The notes under the pieces: model-generated
What the model was told of the DNA's origin: nothing
Database searches by the model: none
What the model saw: the letters and a program-made list of their open reading frames with translations, nothing else
Translations under genes and position numbers: made by a program
Assembly (NCBI GenBank): GCA_030680795.1
Contig: JAUXUL010000007.1
Coordinates: 124,001-188,000 of the forward strand
Direction of reading: 5' to 3'
Length of the DNA stretch: 64,000 nucleotides
From: Anaerolineales bacterium
Lineage (GTDB): Bacteria; Chloroflexota; Anaerolineae; Anaerolineales; Villigracilaceae
In this document: positions 24,582 to 33,051 of the stretch, one piece after another
Layout of the letters: the number at the start of each line of letters is the position of its first letter
Position numbering within the stretch: position 1 is the stretch's first letter

Positions 24582-25403
24582 ATGTCGATCAACCAGATCC
24601 TTCCCTTTATTTCAACTGCGCTCATGCTCGGTTTTACCGTATATGTATTCCAGCGTTTCTTCGTTCGCCGCAACCTCGCCTTTCTTTACTGGGGCATTGG
24701 GCTGACGATGTTCGGTGTGGGAAGTTTTGCCGAAGCGTACCTGGCTTTAGCATGGAACAAATGGGTATTCTTTGCCTGGTATCTTTTCGGCGCGGCCCTG
24801 AATGCCGCCTGGCTTGGGCACGGCACTTTAAACCTGCTTGTGAAAAAATCCTGGGTGCATGTTGCAACCATGGTGTTGATCGCCGGGAGTTTGTTCGCAA
24901 CTTATCTTATGTTGCAGGCAATGCCAAAATTGGACACTGCTGTTTTTACGCTAGATAAACCAATCAGCGAGCAATATGGAACCAAGGCATTGGAAACCGG
25001 CCAGACAGCTCCTGCTGGCGCGCAGACCATAACCGCAACCTATCGCGGCGAAGAAGTGACAGCCGTTCGCGGCCTTTTACCGCTGGGCACTCCTGTGCGC
25101 CTGACGACCCCCTTCTTCAACATCTACGGTTTGTTTACACTCGTCGGCGGGGCAATATGGTCTGCCTATCTTTTCTGGCGCAAGCGTGTAATGCCAAATC
25201 GTGTGATTGCCAATATCTTGATTGCAGCTGGCGCGCTTTCGATTGGCTTTGCCAGCACATTAACCCGCCTGGGGTATGGTCAGTATCTATATTTGGGGGA
25301 ATTGATCGCAGCGGTCCTGATGTTTGCAGGCTTCCGCTATGCTGCAAGACCGCAGCCAGATGAAGCGGCTGTTCAAGAAACAATTCCCGCATCTGCAAAC
25401 TGA
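24582..25403 (+). CDS. seven-helix membrane protein of unknown function
   Basis: 273 residues with about seven helices: ILPFISTALMLGFTVYVFQRF, LAFLYWGIGLTMFGVGSFAEAYL, WVFFAWYLFGAALNAAWLGHG, VATMVLIAGSLFATYLML, an outer soluble loop of about 65 residues (KLDTAVFTLDKPISEQYG to LGTPVRLTT), then LFTLVGGAIWSAYLFW, VIANILIAAGALSIGFAS and GELIAAVLMFAGFRYA. I do not recognise a named family, but the pattern is similar to uncharacterised membrane proteins of Chloroflexota. The outer loop is rich in Thr, Gly and acidic residues. ATG at 24582, start preceded by AGGAG. Ends before a bidirectional terminator. Confidence 0.75.
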   Translation: MSINQILPFISTALMLGFTVYVFQRFFVRRNLAFLYWGIGLTMFGVGSFAEAYLALAWNKWVFFAWYLFGAALNAAWLGHGTLNLLVKKSWVHVATMVLIAGSLFATYLMLQAMPKLDTAVFTLDKPISEQYGTKALETGQTAPAGAQTITATYRGEEVTAVRGLLPLGTPVRLTTPFFNIYGLFTLVGGAIWSAYLFWRKRVMPNRVIANILIAAGALSIGFASTLTRLGYGQYLYLGELIAAVLMFAGFRYAARPQPDEAAVQETIPASAN

Positions 25404-25420
25404 GTAATGCGAATAAAAAA

Positions 25421-25453
25421 ACGAGCCATGAAAAATATGGCTCGTTTTTTTTA
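25421..25453. terminator. bidirectional intrinsic terminator
   Basis: ACGAGCCAT and ATGGCTCGT stem with a GAAAAAT loop, preceded by A7 and followed by T8, lying between two convergent genes and overlapping the 3' end of the minus-strand HTH gene. Confidence 0.9.
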
Positions 25454-26077
25454 TTTATAACGACTGGCATTTCCCAGCGACTCATAAGTTTGTAGCAAAC
25501 TGATCAAAATACCGTCTGTGAAAGCGTGTATTTTCGAATACATCTGCGTTGCCTGTGAAGCCGGCACCTTTGCATCGCCATATACTTTGATGACTGATTC
25601 GATCAACGTATCGCGGAAGAACAAAAAGGCTTTGGCAGCATCCACATAACTAAGGTTATAGCGTCTTGCCCGCGAGGCATATTCATACCCAATCGCATAG
25701 GACTCCGAAGCCGCTTCTTCATCGTTTGCAGAAACATAATTCATCAGGCCGTGGAACAACGAACGCCCGCTCAGGCGATACTGCGCGCGCGCATCCTCAT
25801 CCAATTTTTGATACCAGGACTCAGCCTGCAGACTCCCCTCCGAAATTTGCATGCGGACATTTCGGATGACTTCCTGCATCATATTCTCAGGCTCGATCCC
25901 GCGCGACTCTTGGCTTGATTCTGCCCAAAGGGAAATTTCGCTACGCTTATAGCGACGATGCCCGCCCTGCGTTTTATGCACAGGCAGGACACCTTTATCA
26001 GACCAACGCCTGACAGTGCTGGGATGCACACCCAACACTGCTGCCGCGTCACTTAAGGAAAGCCATTCGTCAGTCAT
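25451..26077 (-). CDS. HTH (excisionase/MerR-like) regulator with helical C-terminal domain
   Basis: 208 residues. The first 60 residues (MTDEWLSLSDAAAVLGVHPSTVRRWSDKGVLPVHKTQGGHRRYKRSEI) form a winged helix of the excisionase/MerR type. Residues about 75-205 are all-helical (FHGLMNYVSANDEEAASESYAIGYEYASRARRYNLSYVDAAKAFLFFRDTLIESVIKVYG), resembling the four-helix RsbR N-terminal-type or globin-like sensor domains; this is only a pattern judgement. No B12-binding motif is present. Start ATG at 26077 is chosen because further upstream lies a palindromic repeat. It is just downstream of a PucC-like carrier gene on the same strand (62-base gap) and may control it. Confidence 0.75.
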   Translation of the reverse strand: MTDEWLSLSDAAAVLGVHPSTVRRWSDKGVLPVHKTQGGHRRYKRSEISLWAESSQESRGIEPENMMQEVIRNVRMQISEGSLQAESWYQKLDEDARAQYRLSGRSLFHGLMNYVSANDEEAASESYAIGYEYASRARRYNLSYVDAAKAFLFFRDTLIESVIKVYGDAKVPASQATQMYSKIHAFTDGILISLLQTYESLGNASRYK

Positions 26078-26089
26078 ATTTAGCCCTCT

Positions 26090-26135
26090 GGAGTCCGACG
26101 GCTTGCCGTCGGCGTGGAGCAAGCTCCACGACTCC
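26090..26135. repeat. three-way-junction palindrome
   Basis: Closing arms GGAGTC (26090-26095) and GACTCC (26130-26135) enclose two perfect 7-bp hairpins: CGACGGC-TT-GCCGTCG (26096-26111) and GTGGAGC-AA-GCTCCAC (26114-26129). It lies between the carrier gene and its HTH gene. Confidence 0.85.
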
Positions 26136-26139
26136 AAAA

Positions 26140-27444
26140 TTATTCCGCCGCCAATGCCACCTTGTCATCAAACGATGGTTCTTCCATTTTGTTCCTAAAC
26201 GCCTGAACATCAATCCGCGTGAGCAGGATGGCGGCGATGAACAGCATCAAGGCTTCGATGCCAAAGACGATCAGATACCCGCTCAAGGCAGAGCCTGTGA
26301 CCTGCGTTGCCACATCCGCCACGACCCCGGCGAGCAGCAAACCAGTCAGGCGGGACATGCCATTCGAGAAACCCCAGGCACCGATATATAAGCCGACTTT
26401 TCCAGCAACAGTCAGGTCAAACATCAAGGACAGGTTTGCAATTGTGGAAATACCTATGCCAAAGCCAAGCAGCATAATGCCAGTGTAGAAAACATTCAGG
26501 CTGTGCATCAAACCGCTTAGGATGATAAACAGGAAGCCAACGAGTGCGCCGAGGTTGCCAGTTTGGGCAACGGTCTTCTTTGGCACACGCCCCTCCAAGA
26601 AGCCTGCAACTACAAAAGCGATCAATGTGAAAACGCCGCTGATGGACACGATGCGGGTGGTGGCTTCAACAGACATACCAAAGGCTTGCGCGCCGAATGG
26701 TTCCAGAAGCACATCCTGCCCGAGGAGCGCGGCCAGCAATAAAAGCAAATAAACGAAGAATACTTTTGCAACAGGATTGGCTGTGATGGCAGAGATCATC
26801 TGTTTCACGGTGTACGACTCGGATTGCGGACTTAAGTTCGCAGACCTGGCGGATGGCTCAAGTTTGATGAGGCCGAGCAGACCAAGGGTCAGGGCTGAAG
26901 CGCCGACGACATTAAAGGCCTGCGAGAGAGTCTCTGGCGAGTAGGTTGTCAACATGCGGCTTAATCCGATCCCCGTCGCAATTAAACCGATCACCATCAT
27001 GAAGAACATGGTCGCAATGGTTTTGCTGCGTTCTTTTTCTCCGGAAAGTTCGGAGGCCAGTGAGAGATAGCATACTGCCGAGAGGTTGAAGCCCATGCCC
27101 CAGGCGCCAAAGGCAAGCAAGCCTGCCAGGATGCCGAGCGCAAAGTTGTCCTGGATCAGGTATGCGACACGCGGGGAGATGACCAGACCCACTACACATA
27201 AAATGAGCCCTGTCAGAATGTATGGTGTGCGGCGATAACCGAGGATCGGGTGACGGTCTGAAAATGAGCCAATGGCGACTTGAATGGGCGAGATCAGATA
27301 CGGGAGCACCGCGAGGATCGAGACGAGGGTCTTTGAGATTTCGAGGTCGAAGATCATCACACGGTTAAGCGTGCTGTTGATCGGGACGAGGGTCATCGCG
27401 ACTGCGACATGAATGAGACCAAGTTGAAAACGTTTTAGGAACAT
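26140..27444 (-). CDS. MFS transporter, BCD/PucC-like family
   Basis: 434 residues, 12 helices. The beginning FLKRFQLGLIHVAVAMTLVPINSTLNRVMIFDLEISKTLVSILAVLPYLISPIQVAIGSFSDRHPILGYRRTPYI has the features of the BCD (bacteriochlorophyll-delivery) MFS family: the NRVMI segment after TM1, the P(I/L)Q-x-x-x-G-x-x-SD motif, and the GxRRTPYI loop. PucC-type proteins help light-harvesting assembly in phototrophs; related proteins in non-phototrophs have no known cargo. Nothing else in this window is photosynthetic, so the cargo is open. ATG at 27444. An upstream hairpin and the 438-base gap contain its control region. The downstream HTH gene is probably functionally linked. Confidence 0.8.
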   Translation of the reverse strand: MFLKRFQLGLIHVAVAMTLVPINSTLNRVMIFDLEISKTLVSILAVLPYLISPIQVAIGSFSDRHPILGYRRTPYILTGLILCVVGLVISPRVAYLIQDNFALGILAGLLAFGAWGMGFNLSAVCYLSLASELSGEKERSKTIATMFFMMVIGLIATGIGLSRMLTTYSPETLSQAFNVVGASALTLGLLGLIKLEPSARSANLSPQSESYTVKQMISAITANPVAKVFFVYLLLLLAALLGQDVLLEPFGAQAFGMSVEATTRIVSISGVFTLIAFVVAGFLEGRVPKKTVAQTGNLGALVGFLFIILSGLMHSLNVFYTGIMLLGFGIGISTIANLSLMFDLTVAGKVGLYIGAWGFSNGMSRLTGLLLAGVVADVATQVTGSALSGYLIVFGIEALMLFIAAILLTRIDVQAFRNKMEEPSFDDKVALAAE

Positions 27445-27796
27445 GCTACCCTTTGGAAAATCTGACCTGTCTCACCTTTGTGATTACTTTCCATAACTTC
27501 TCCAGGAGACGTGCCAGATTTTTTTGAGTTGTTAAATAAGGCAAGGGCGTTTTGCACGCCCTCGCCTCTGATGGTGAAATTTTACTTTTAAGGGCTGAAT
27601 GGTCAATGTAGATTTATGTAGAATTTTACTAGAGATTTATGAGCAGGCGGCAGGAATAATTTATTAGTAACCCCCTGCGCCCGTCAAAGAAATTTATAAT
27701 TCAAGCATTTCATATTAGTTTGACAATAGTTGGCCCGTACACTAAGGCCTATCATTTTGAATTCAGACCCCTTTTGATAGTTTAAATCAATAAAAA
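27445..27796. other. intergenic region between the PucC-like carrier and otsA
   Basis: No gene is seen here. A hairpin GGCAAGGGCG/CGCCCTCGCC (27540-27566, one mismatch) lies about 100 bases upstream of the carrier start. A TTGACA at 27720-27725 has no good -10 partner. The rest is AT-rich and unassigned. Confidence 0.5.
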
Positions 27797-27825
27797 TTGA
27801 CTCTCCTTCCCCCGACTGTTAGAAT
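27797..27825 (+). promoter_or_regulatory. otsA promoter
   Basis: TTGACT at 27797-27802, 17-base spacer, TAGAAT at 27820-27825, about 50 bases before the otsA ATG. Confidence 0.7.
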
Positions 27826-27882
27826 ACTCACCATTGAAGTTGTTAATAACAGAAGATTCCCTGTTGTTGATTGGAGATCCCT

Positions 27883-29370
27883 ATGAAACCATTAATTGTC
27901 GTTATATCAAACCGAGGACCCTTTGAATTCAAGAAAAAAGCAGATGGTCTCTTCGAAGCCCAGCGCGGGAGTGGAGGTTTGGTAACTGCATTGGGCGCGT
28001 TGGCTGAAAAGCACGATGTGCTCTGGGTGGCGGCCGCCATGAGTAAAGATGATCATCGCTGGCTGCAAGCGAGCGGCGATAAACCGCAAAATGTTGAAGG
28101 GATTTCCCTGCTATTGATGGAACCCTCCAAAAAGGCCTATCAGGGCTATTACAATGAGATCGCAAATCCGTTGCTCTGGTTTACTCAACATCAATTATGG
28201 GATACACCGCGCACCCCCAGTATCACACAAGAGACCTGGAATGCCTGGGAGAATGGATATGTCGAAATTAATCGCGCCTTCGCTCGCGTGGTGGCAGAGA
28301 CGATAAAGGATGAAAAGCGCCCCGTGATCATTCTCCCGCAGGATTATCACCTGTATTTGCTGCCTTACTATCTGCGTGAAATATTGGGCGAGAATGTGCA
28401 AATTCAACCGTTTATTCATATTCCATGGCCGGGTCCGGATGCCTGGCGGATATTGCCCAATCGAATACGCAGGGCGATTTTGACCAGTTTGCTGCAAGCC
28501 GACCGGGTTGGTTTTCAAACCCAGAAAGACGCCTTTAACTTTGTTCAGACCTGTCGTTTTTATCTGGAGGATGCTCATTCGCGCGGCAGCCGGAATACTG
28601 TTTATTACAACGAACGTGTGGTTAAGGCGATTGCCTACCCAATTTCAATTGATACACAAATTCTACAAGCCCTGGTTGAAGAACCGCAGACAGACCTGCT
28701 CAAGTCTCAACTGTATAACTTTGTCGGTGATCGCAAACTGATTTTGCGGGTCGACCGTATTGAACCGAGCAAGAATATATTACGCGGCCTTGAAGCCTAT
28801 CGCACGCTGCTTGAAAAACACCCCGAGCATCGCGGCAAGGTGCAAATGCTGGCATTGCTTGTTCCGTCCCGCATGGAGGTGGATGAATATCAGAATTATC
28901 TGCGGGATATTATGTCTGAAGCCGGGATGATCAATGCCAACTACAGCACCCCTTTCTGGGAATCGGTCCGGATCGTTGTAGGCGATAACTACCAGCGTGC
29001 GATTGCCGCCATGCAATTCTATGATGTGCTGCTGGTGAACCCGATAGCCGATGGTATGAACCTGGTTGCCAAGGAAGGTGTGCTTGTCAATCAAAAGGAT
29101 GGCGTTCTGGTTCTTTCAGAAGATGCCGGGGCGTTTTACGAACTTGGCGAGCATGCGCTGACTGTGTCTCCCTTCGATACTTTTAGTACAGCTAACGCTA
29201 TTCATGAGGCATTAACCATGCCGCCGGAGGAAAAACGCGCGCGCGCCGAAGCCCTGCGGCAAATTGTCATCAACGCAGATATCCGTGATTGGTTCTATCG
29301 TCAGGTGGAGGACGCGATGCGTGATTTTGACAGCCAGCCTAAAAAGGATTCAACCCCCGCAACTTCCTGA
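27883..29370 (+). CDS. otsA: trehalose-6-phosphate synthase, GT20 family
   Basis: 495 residues. Transfers glucose from a nucleotide sugar to glucose-6-phosphate. Evidence: VVISNRGPFEF, GGLVTALGAL (donor loop), LPQDYHLYLLPYYLRE, PFIHIPWPGPDAWRILP, ADRVGFQTQKDAFNF, RVDRIEPSKNILRGLEAY, and PIADGMNLVAKEGVL near the donor site. ATG at 27883 with GGAG seven bases upstream; an in-frame TTG four codons earlier is less likely. The protein also resembles glucosylglycerol-phosphate-type synthases, so the product could be another glucoside, but a trehalose-phosphatase gene on the other strand ends inside its 3' end and treS is nearby. The last 70 bases overlap otsB tail to tail. Confidence 0.85.
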   Translation: MKPLIVVISNRGPFEFKKKADGLFEAQRGSGGLVTALGALAEKHDVLWVAAAMSKDDHRWLQASGDKPQNVEGISLLLMEPSKKAYQGYYNEIANPLLWFTQHQLWDTPRTPSITQETWNAWENGYVEINRAFARVVAETIKDEKRPVIILPQDYHLYLLPYYLREILGENVQIQPFIHIPWPGPDAWRILPNRIRRAILTSLLQADRVGFQTQKDAFNFVQTCRFYLEDAHSRGSRNTVYYNERVVKAIAYPISIDTQILQALVEEPQTDLLKSQLYNFVGDRKLILRVDRIEPSKNILRGLEAYRTLLEKHPEHRGKVQMLALLVPSRMEVDEYQNYLRDIMSEAGMINANYSTPFWESVRIVVGDNYQRAIAAMQFYDVLLVNPIADGMNLVAKEGVLVNQKDGVLVLSEDAGAFYELGEHALTVSPFDTFSTANAIHEALTMPPEEKRARAEALRQIVINADIRDWFYRQVEDAMRDFDSQPKKDSTPATS

Positions 29371-30107
29371 ACAAGGAAATCTGCTTCCATTAAAACGGAC
29401 TTGGGCGTGCCCTGCGCTTCGACGCCCAGCCCGTAACACAAACACTGCCCTGATTCTCGCAAACTGCGTGCAGCTCGTAATGCGCTTACATCGGTGGTGT
29501 CATCGCCAATAAAAACCGCGCCGTCCAATTGGTGGTTTTTAATTAATTCTTCAAAGGCTGTACCCTTGTCAATCTTGACTGGCGGACGAAATTCAAAAAC
29601 CATTCGTCCTTGTGCCAAAGTTAGGCCATGCACTCTGGCAATGTCTTCCATGATGGGAGTCACTTCGGCCGCAATCTTTTCGGGCCTCTCTGTCTGGCGA
29701 TAATGCACAGAGAGTGTGGCGCCTTTATCTTCAAAACGCATGCCCTTGAGCATATTTTTCTTGATTTCCACCCCTGCCTTCAAAAGCGCCTCGCGGTAGG
29801 ACTGGACCTTGGCAGATACATGCACTTTCCCATCCATCCAGGTCTCCATCCCATGGTTGCCAATATAGACCAGGCCGGGCAAGCCTACTCTGTGAGCCAC
29901 ATCCTTCGCTGAGCGGCCGGAAATAACCGCCACCAGGGCGAGCTGGTTTTGCAGCAAGGCCAGGAGACGTAAATTTATTGGCGTGACACGGGCGGCATCT
30001 GGCTCATCCACGATGGGGCTGATGGTTCCATCCACATCGGTTACAAGACCAAAATGCGCTACATTCAGCGCGTGTGTAAGTTCGTTTTTTCTATTTTCCC
30101 AATTCAT
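29301..30107 (-). CDS. otsB: trehalose-6-phosphate phosphatase (HAD superfamily)
   Basis: 268 residues. HAD motif I LVTDVDGTISPI (nucleophile Asp24), motif II ALVAVISGRSAKDV, cap region with VYIGNHGMETW and the VHYRQTE segment, motif III/IV region KGTAFEELI and VFIGDDTTDVSALRAA. These match trehalose-phosphatases of the OtsB family. It dephosphorylates trehalose-6-phosphate made by OtsA. It is convergent with otsA: the two coding ends overlap by 70 bases (29301-29370), so the transcripts are complementary there. ATG at 30107. Some N-terminal-region motifs could also fit glucosyl-3-phosphoglycerate-type phosphatases, but the GDDTTD motif favours OtsB. Confidence 0.9.
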   Translation of the reverse strand: MNWENRKNELTHALNVAHFGLVTDVDGTISPIVDEPDAARVTPINLRLLALLQNQLALVAVISGRSAKDVAHRVGLPGLVYIGNHGMETWMDGKVHVSAKVQSYREALLKAGVEIKKNMLKGMRFEDKGATLSVHYRQTERPEKIAAEVTPIMEDIARVHGLTLAQGRMVFEFRPPVKIDKGTAFEELIKNHQLDGAVFIGDDTTDVSALRAARSLRESGQCLCYGLGVEAQGTPKSVLMEADFLVQEVAGVESFLGWLSKSRIASST

Positions 30108-30390
30108 AGGTAAAGATCATCTCTTGGATTCAGCTCGTCAGCGCAACTGAATGGAAAACCAAGAATACCTCAAATGGATTCTATTATCAAGTTGAACACA
30201 GTATCGCCAACCGTTTCAGATGATCTTCGGAGTGATACCAATCCGCAATTTGAATGGAGTTAGGTCAACACGAAAACTCAAACTTGATCTTTCTCCTCCT
30301 GATTTTATTCTCTCTTCCTCTCTTGCACTCCTACCTTCAACTCTGCCTTCTACCCATCCGATCTAATATCTGAACTTTAACCCGTTTAAG
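30108..30390. other. intergenic region between otsB and the LacI-family gene
   Basis: About 280 bases. It must hold the leftward otsB promoter, but no clear hexamer pair is seen. A pyrimidine-rich stretch (TCTTTCTCCTCC ... TCTTCCTCTCTTGC) runs from 30290 to 30330. No gene was recognised. Confidence 0.4.
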
Positions 30391-30434
30391 TTGACACTTT
30401 ACAACTTGATATGCTAAACTGAAAGTGCTTTCAG
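30391..30434 (+). promoter_or_regulatory. promoter and operator of the LacI-family gene
   Basis: TTGACA (30391-30396), spacer 18, TAAACT (30415-30420) with an ATATGC extension, overlapped by the operator CTGAAAGTGCTTTCAG (30419-30434). The same operator core is found before the sugar-transport operon at 31548-31563, so the regulator probably represses its own gene too. Confidence 0.75.
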
Positions 30435-30442
30435 AAAAAATC

Positions 30443-31453
30443 ATGCCGCCTCAAAAAAAAACGCCCACCATCTATGATGTAGCCAAACTATCTGGCGTTA
30501 GTATTTCGACGATCTCGCGCGTGTTGAATGCGCCAGATAAAGTAAATTCGAAAACGCACAAGCGCGTGATGGCTGCCATTGATCAACTTGGATTTGTTCC
30601 AAAGGCGGACGCGCGCGCCCGCGCATTGCAAAACACGGATCGCATCGGTGTCTTGACACCAATTTTCACGGCCCCCTCCTTTGTACAACGCCTCAGAGGA
30701 GTTGCTTCTGCTTTATCAAAAGCAAATTATGAATTGGTGATCTATCCGGTCGATTCAATGGATCACCTGCAAGGGTATATTTCTTCCATTCCACTAATGA
30801 GAAATATTGACGGTTTGATCATCATGTCCCTGTCCATTGGAGATCAGGATGCACAGCGCTTATCCAACCATGACATGGAAACAGTCTTGATCGAATATTC
30901 ACATCCGCAATTGAACAGCATCCAAATTGACGATCTGCATGGAGGGCGGCTGGTTGCGGAGCATCTCCTCAACAAGGGACATAAAAAATTTGCATTTCTG
31001 GGTGATATTGAGCCGCCTGAAAGATTTGCGATCCATCCTGTCAAATCGCGCCTGACGGGATTTAAGCAGGCACTAGACGAAGCGGGTTTGTCATTGCCAA
31101 AAGCATATATCCGCTCAGCTCCCTATACCCAGAAAGAATCCAGGCAGGGCGCACAGGAATTGCTTTGTTTGCCAAAGCCGCCCACGGCAATATTTGCCGC
31201 ATCGGATATTCAGGCATTGAGTGTCATGAAAGTGGCGCGCCAATTAAATATCAAAATCCCAGACGAATTGGCTATTGTCGGTTTTGACGATGTTGATGTG
31301 GCTGAGCACGTGGATCTGACAACCATCTGCCAGCACCTGGATGAATCAGGCAGGCTGGCGGTTGAAATCCTGCTTTCACGCATTGGCGAATCAGGCCGTC
31401 CGCTTCAACATATCAACCTGCCATTGAAATTAGTCGAGCGCATGACCACATAA
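30443..31453 (+). CDS. LacI-family transcriptional regulator of the alpha-glucoside locus
   Basis: 336 residues. N-terminal HTH: TIYDVAKLSGVSISTISRVLNAPDKVNSKTHKRVMAAIDQLGFVPKADARAR (hinge included), then a periplasmic-binding-protein-like effector domain (RIGVLTPIFTAPSFVQRLRGVASALSKANYELVIYPVD ... FAFLGDIEPPERFAIHPVKSRLTGFKQALDEAG ... PPTAIFAASDIQALSVMKVARQLNIKIPDELAIVGFDDVDVAEH). ATG at 30443 is taken because the alternative GTG at 30425 lies in the operator. The leader from the predicted start is only about 15 bases and has no clear ribosome-binding site. It sits next to the sugar ABC operon, which carries a matching operator. The effector is probably an alpha-glucoside. Confidence 0.9.
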   Translation: MPPQKKTPTIYDVAKLSGVSISTISRVLNAPDKVNSKTHKRVMAAIDQLGFVPKADARARALQNTDRIGVLTPIFTAPSFVQRLRGVASALSKANYELVIYPVDSMDHLQGYISSIPLMRNIDGLIIMSLSIGDQDAQRLSNHDMETVLIEYSHPQLNSIQIDDLHGGRLVAEHLLNKGHKKFAFLGDIEPPERFAIHPVKSRLTGFKQALDEAGLSLPKAYIRSAPYTQKESRQGAQELLCLPKPPTAIFAASDIQALSVMKVARQLNIKIPDELAIVGFDDVDVAEHVDLTTICQHLDESGRLAVEILLSRIGESGRPLQHINLPLKLVERMTT

Positions 31454-31515
31454 CCAACGCGTTCCCTGCCAACCTTTACCTCCCGCTTCCTGACAAATTA
31501 ATATTAATAATTTTA

Positions 31516-31563
31516 TTGACTTTCATAAGGGATATGCTATACTGCTTATGAAAGTGCTTTCAT
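31516..31563 (+). promoter_or_regulatory. promoter and operator of the sugar-transport operon
   Basis: TTGACT (31516-31521), 16-base spacer, TATACT (31538-31543), operator ATGAAAGTGCTTTCAT (31548-31563) across the predicted start. The core TGAAAGTGCTTTCA matches the one before the LacI gene. The leader to the ATG is about 135 bases. Confidence 0.85.
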
Positions 31564-31698
31564 CAAAAGTTCTTTCAATTCGTCACATCTTTACCCAAAT
31601 TACATTCATGTATTGAGGAGGTACGCGACAAAATTAACCAATCCCCCAGTTTTCCATCCTATATAAAGTCGTTTAAACCTTTTCCAAGGAGAGAAGAA

Positions 31699-33033
31699 AT
31701 GAAAAAATTACCCTTACAAATATTTGCTTTAGTGCTCTTAGCTGCCATGCTGCTCACTGCTTGTGGTGGCACCGCTACCGAAGCGCCCCCTGCTACCGAA
31801 GCGCCCGCTGCTACTGAAGCGCCCGCTGCTACTGAGGCGCCCGGCGCTGATGACCTGTGCATGGGCGCAGTAGCTGGTGATGAGGTTAGCCTGCTCTATC
31901 AATGGTCCGGTCAGGAAGAAGAACGCCTTAACCAGATCCTTCAACCTCTTGTGGATGCATGTGGACTCGTACTCAAACCAGAATCCACACGCGACCAGGC
32001 CTTGCTTGATACACGCGTACAGGCTGGCACACCACCGGATATTGCTTTCTGGAACGTAACACAACTGACCCAGTATGAAGACAAGCTCTTCGCCATGGAC
32101 GCTCTTGGCGCCAGCGCTGATGCTTATATCCCCGGCGCAATCGACTCAGGCGTGATCAATGGCAAGTGGCTGGGACTCCCAGTTAAATCCGATATCAAAA
32201 CCATAATCTGGTACAGCCCGGTAAACTTTGCCGCCGCTGGATACACCGTCCCAACTACCTGGGAAGAATTGGATGCCCTCGTTGAAAAGATGGTTGCCGA
32301 TGGAAACGTTCCGTGGTCCATGGGCATTGAATCTGGTGATGCGACTGGCTGGACCGGATCGGACTTCCTGCAGGACATTCTTCTTGTCCAACAAGGACCG
32401 GAATATGTCATGAACATCATCAATGGAACAGTCTCGTATGATGATGCAGGCGTTGTGCAAGCCTACGAAACCTATGGCAAATGGGCGACAGATCCAGTCT
32501 ATGCAGTAGGCGGCGCGCAAGGCACCCTCTCAACCGGATTCCTGGATGCGATCCATAAACCGTTCAGCGATCCCGCGGAAGCCATGATGGTGAAGCAGTC
32601 CGGTTTCGCAGGTGGCGAAATTAAGGCTACCTATGCTGACCTGGAATTTGGCACAGACTACGATTTCTTCGTCGTACCTGGCGCTCGCGGATTACAGGGC
32701 GGCTCCGACTGGATGATGGCATTCAGCGATAGCGCTGCTGTGAACGCTTTGGTAGCCTATCTTTCATCGCCTGAAGGCGGTGCAAATTGGGCAAAGGCCA
32801 GCTTTGATCTTTCACCGAATAAAGGCGCGGCAGGAAATTACACCGACCCGTCCTTGATCAAGAAAGCGGAAGCCTTCTACAACTCACAAGGGTTCACGCC
32901 GGATATTGGCGACTCGATCCCTGGCGGCTTCGGCAGCGCCGAGTGGAAAGCCATCGTGGATTACCTCAACGGAGGTGACCTAGCAACCGCATTGGCAGGA
33001 GCCGCGGCAGTCCAAGCAGAAGCATTAAAGTAA
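31699..33033 (+). CDS. sugar ABC transporter substrate-binding lipoprotein (alpha-glucoside type)
   Basis: 444 residues. Lipoprotein signal MKKLPLQIFALVLLAAMLLTAC (lipid Cys at 22), then tandem EAPxATEAP repeats as a flexible tether (TEAPPATEAPAATEAP-type, residues about 27-48). The binding fold then shows EEERLNQILQPLVDACGL, RVQAGTPPDIAFWN, GLPVKSDIKTIIWYSPVNFAAAGYTVPTTWEELDALVEKMVADG, and WMMAFSDSAAVNALVAYLSSPEGGANW. This matches the AglE/ThuE group of extracellular alpha-glucoside-binding proteins. First gene of the LacI-controlled operon. A strong hairpin between it and the permease gene could give more of this subunit than of the permeases. Confidence 0.85.
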   Translation: MKKLPLQIFALVLLAAMLLTACGGTATEAPPATEAPAATEAPAATEAPGADDLCMGAVAGDEVSLLYQWSGQEEERLNQILQPLVDACGLVLKPESTRDQALLDTRVQAGTPPDIAFWNVTQLTQYEDKLFAMDALGASADAYIPGAIDSGVINGKWLGLPVKSDIKTIIWYSPVNFAAAGYTVPTTWEELDALVEKMVADGNVPWSMGIESGDATGWTGSDFLQDILLVQQGPEYVMNIINGTVSYDDAGVVQAYETYGKWATDPVYAVGGAQGTLSTGFLDAIHKPFSDPAEAMMVKQSGFAGGEIKATYADLEFGTDYDFFVVPGARGLQGGSDWMMAFSDSAAVNALVAYLSSPEGGANWAKASFDLSPNKGAAGNYTDPSLIKKAEAFYNSQGFTPDIGDSIPGGFGSAEWKAIVDYLNGGDLATALAGAAAVQAEALK

Positions 33034-33051
33034 GCGCAACAAGACCCATTT

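Noticed and set aside
27720-27748. TTGACA promoter in the intergenic region before otsA
   Set aside because: At 17 bases the -10 would be TAAGGC, which is poor; the TTGACT-17-TAGAAT pair at 27797-27825 is better and closer to the gene.
31659-31862. Leftward Ala/Ser/Gly-rich frame opposite the sugar-binding lipoprotein start
   Set aside because: It is the complement of the EAP-type linker repeats; the rightward frame has a signal peptide and lipobox.
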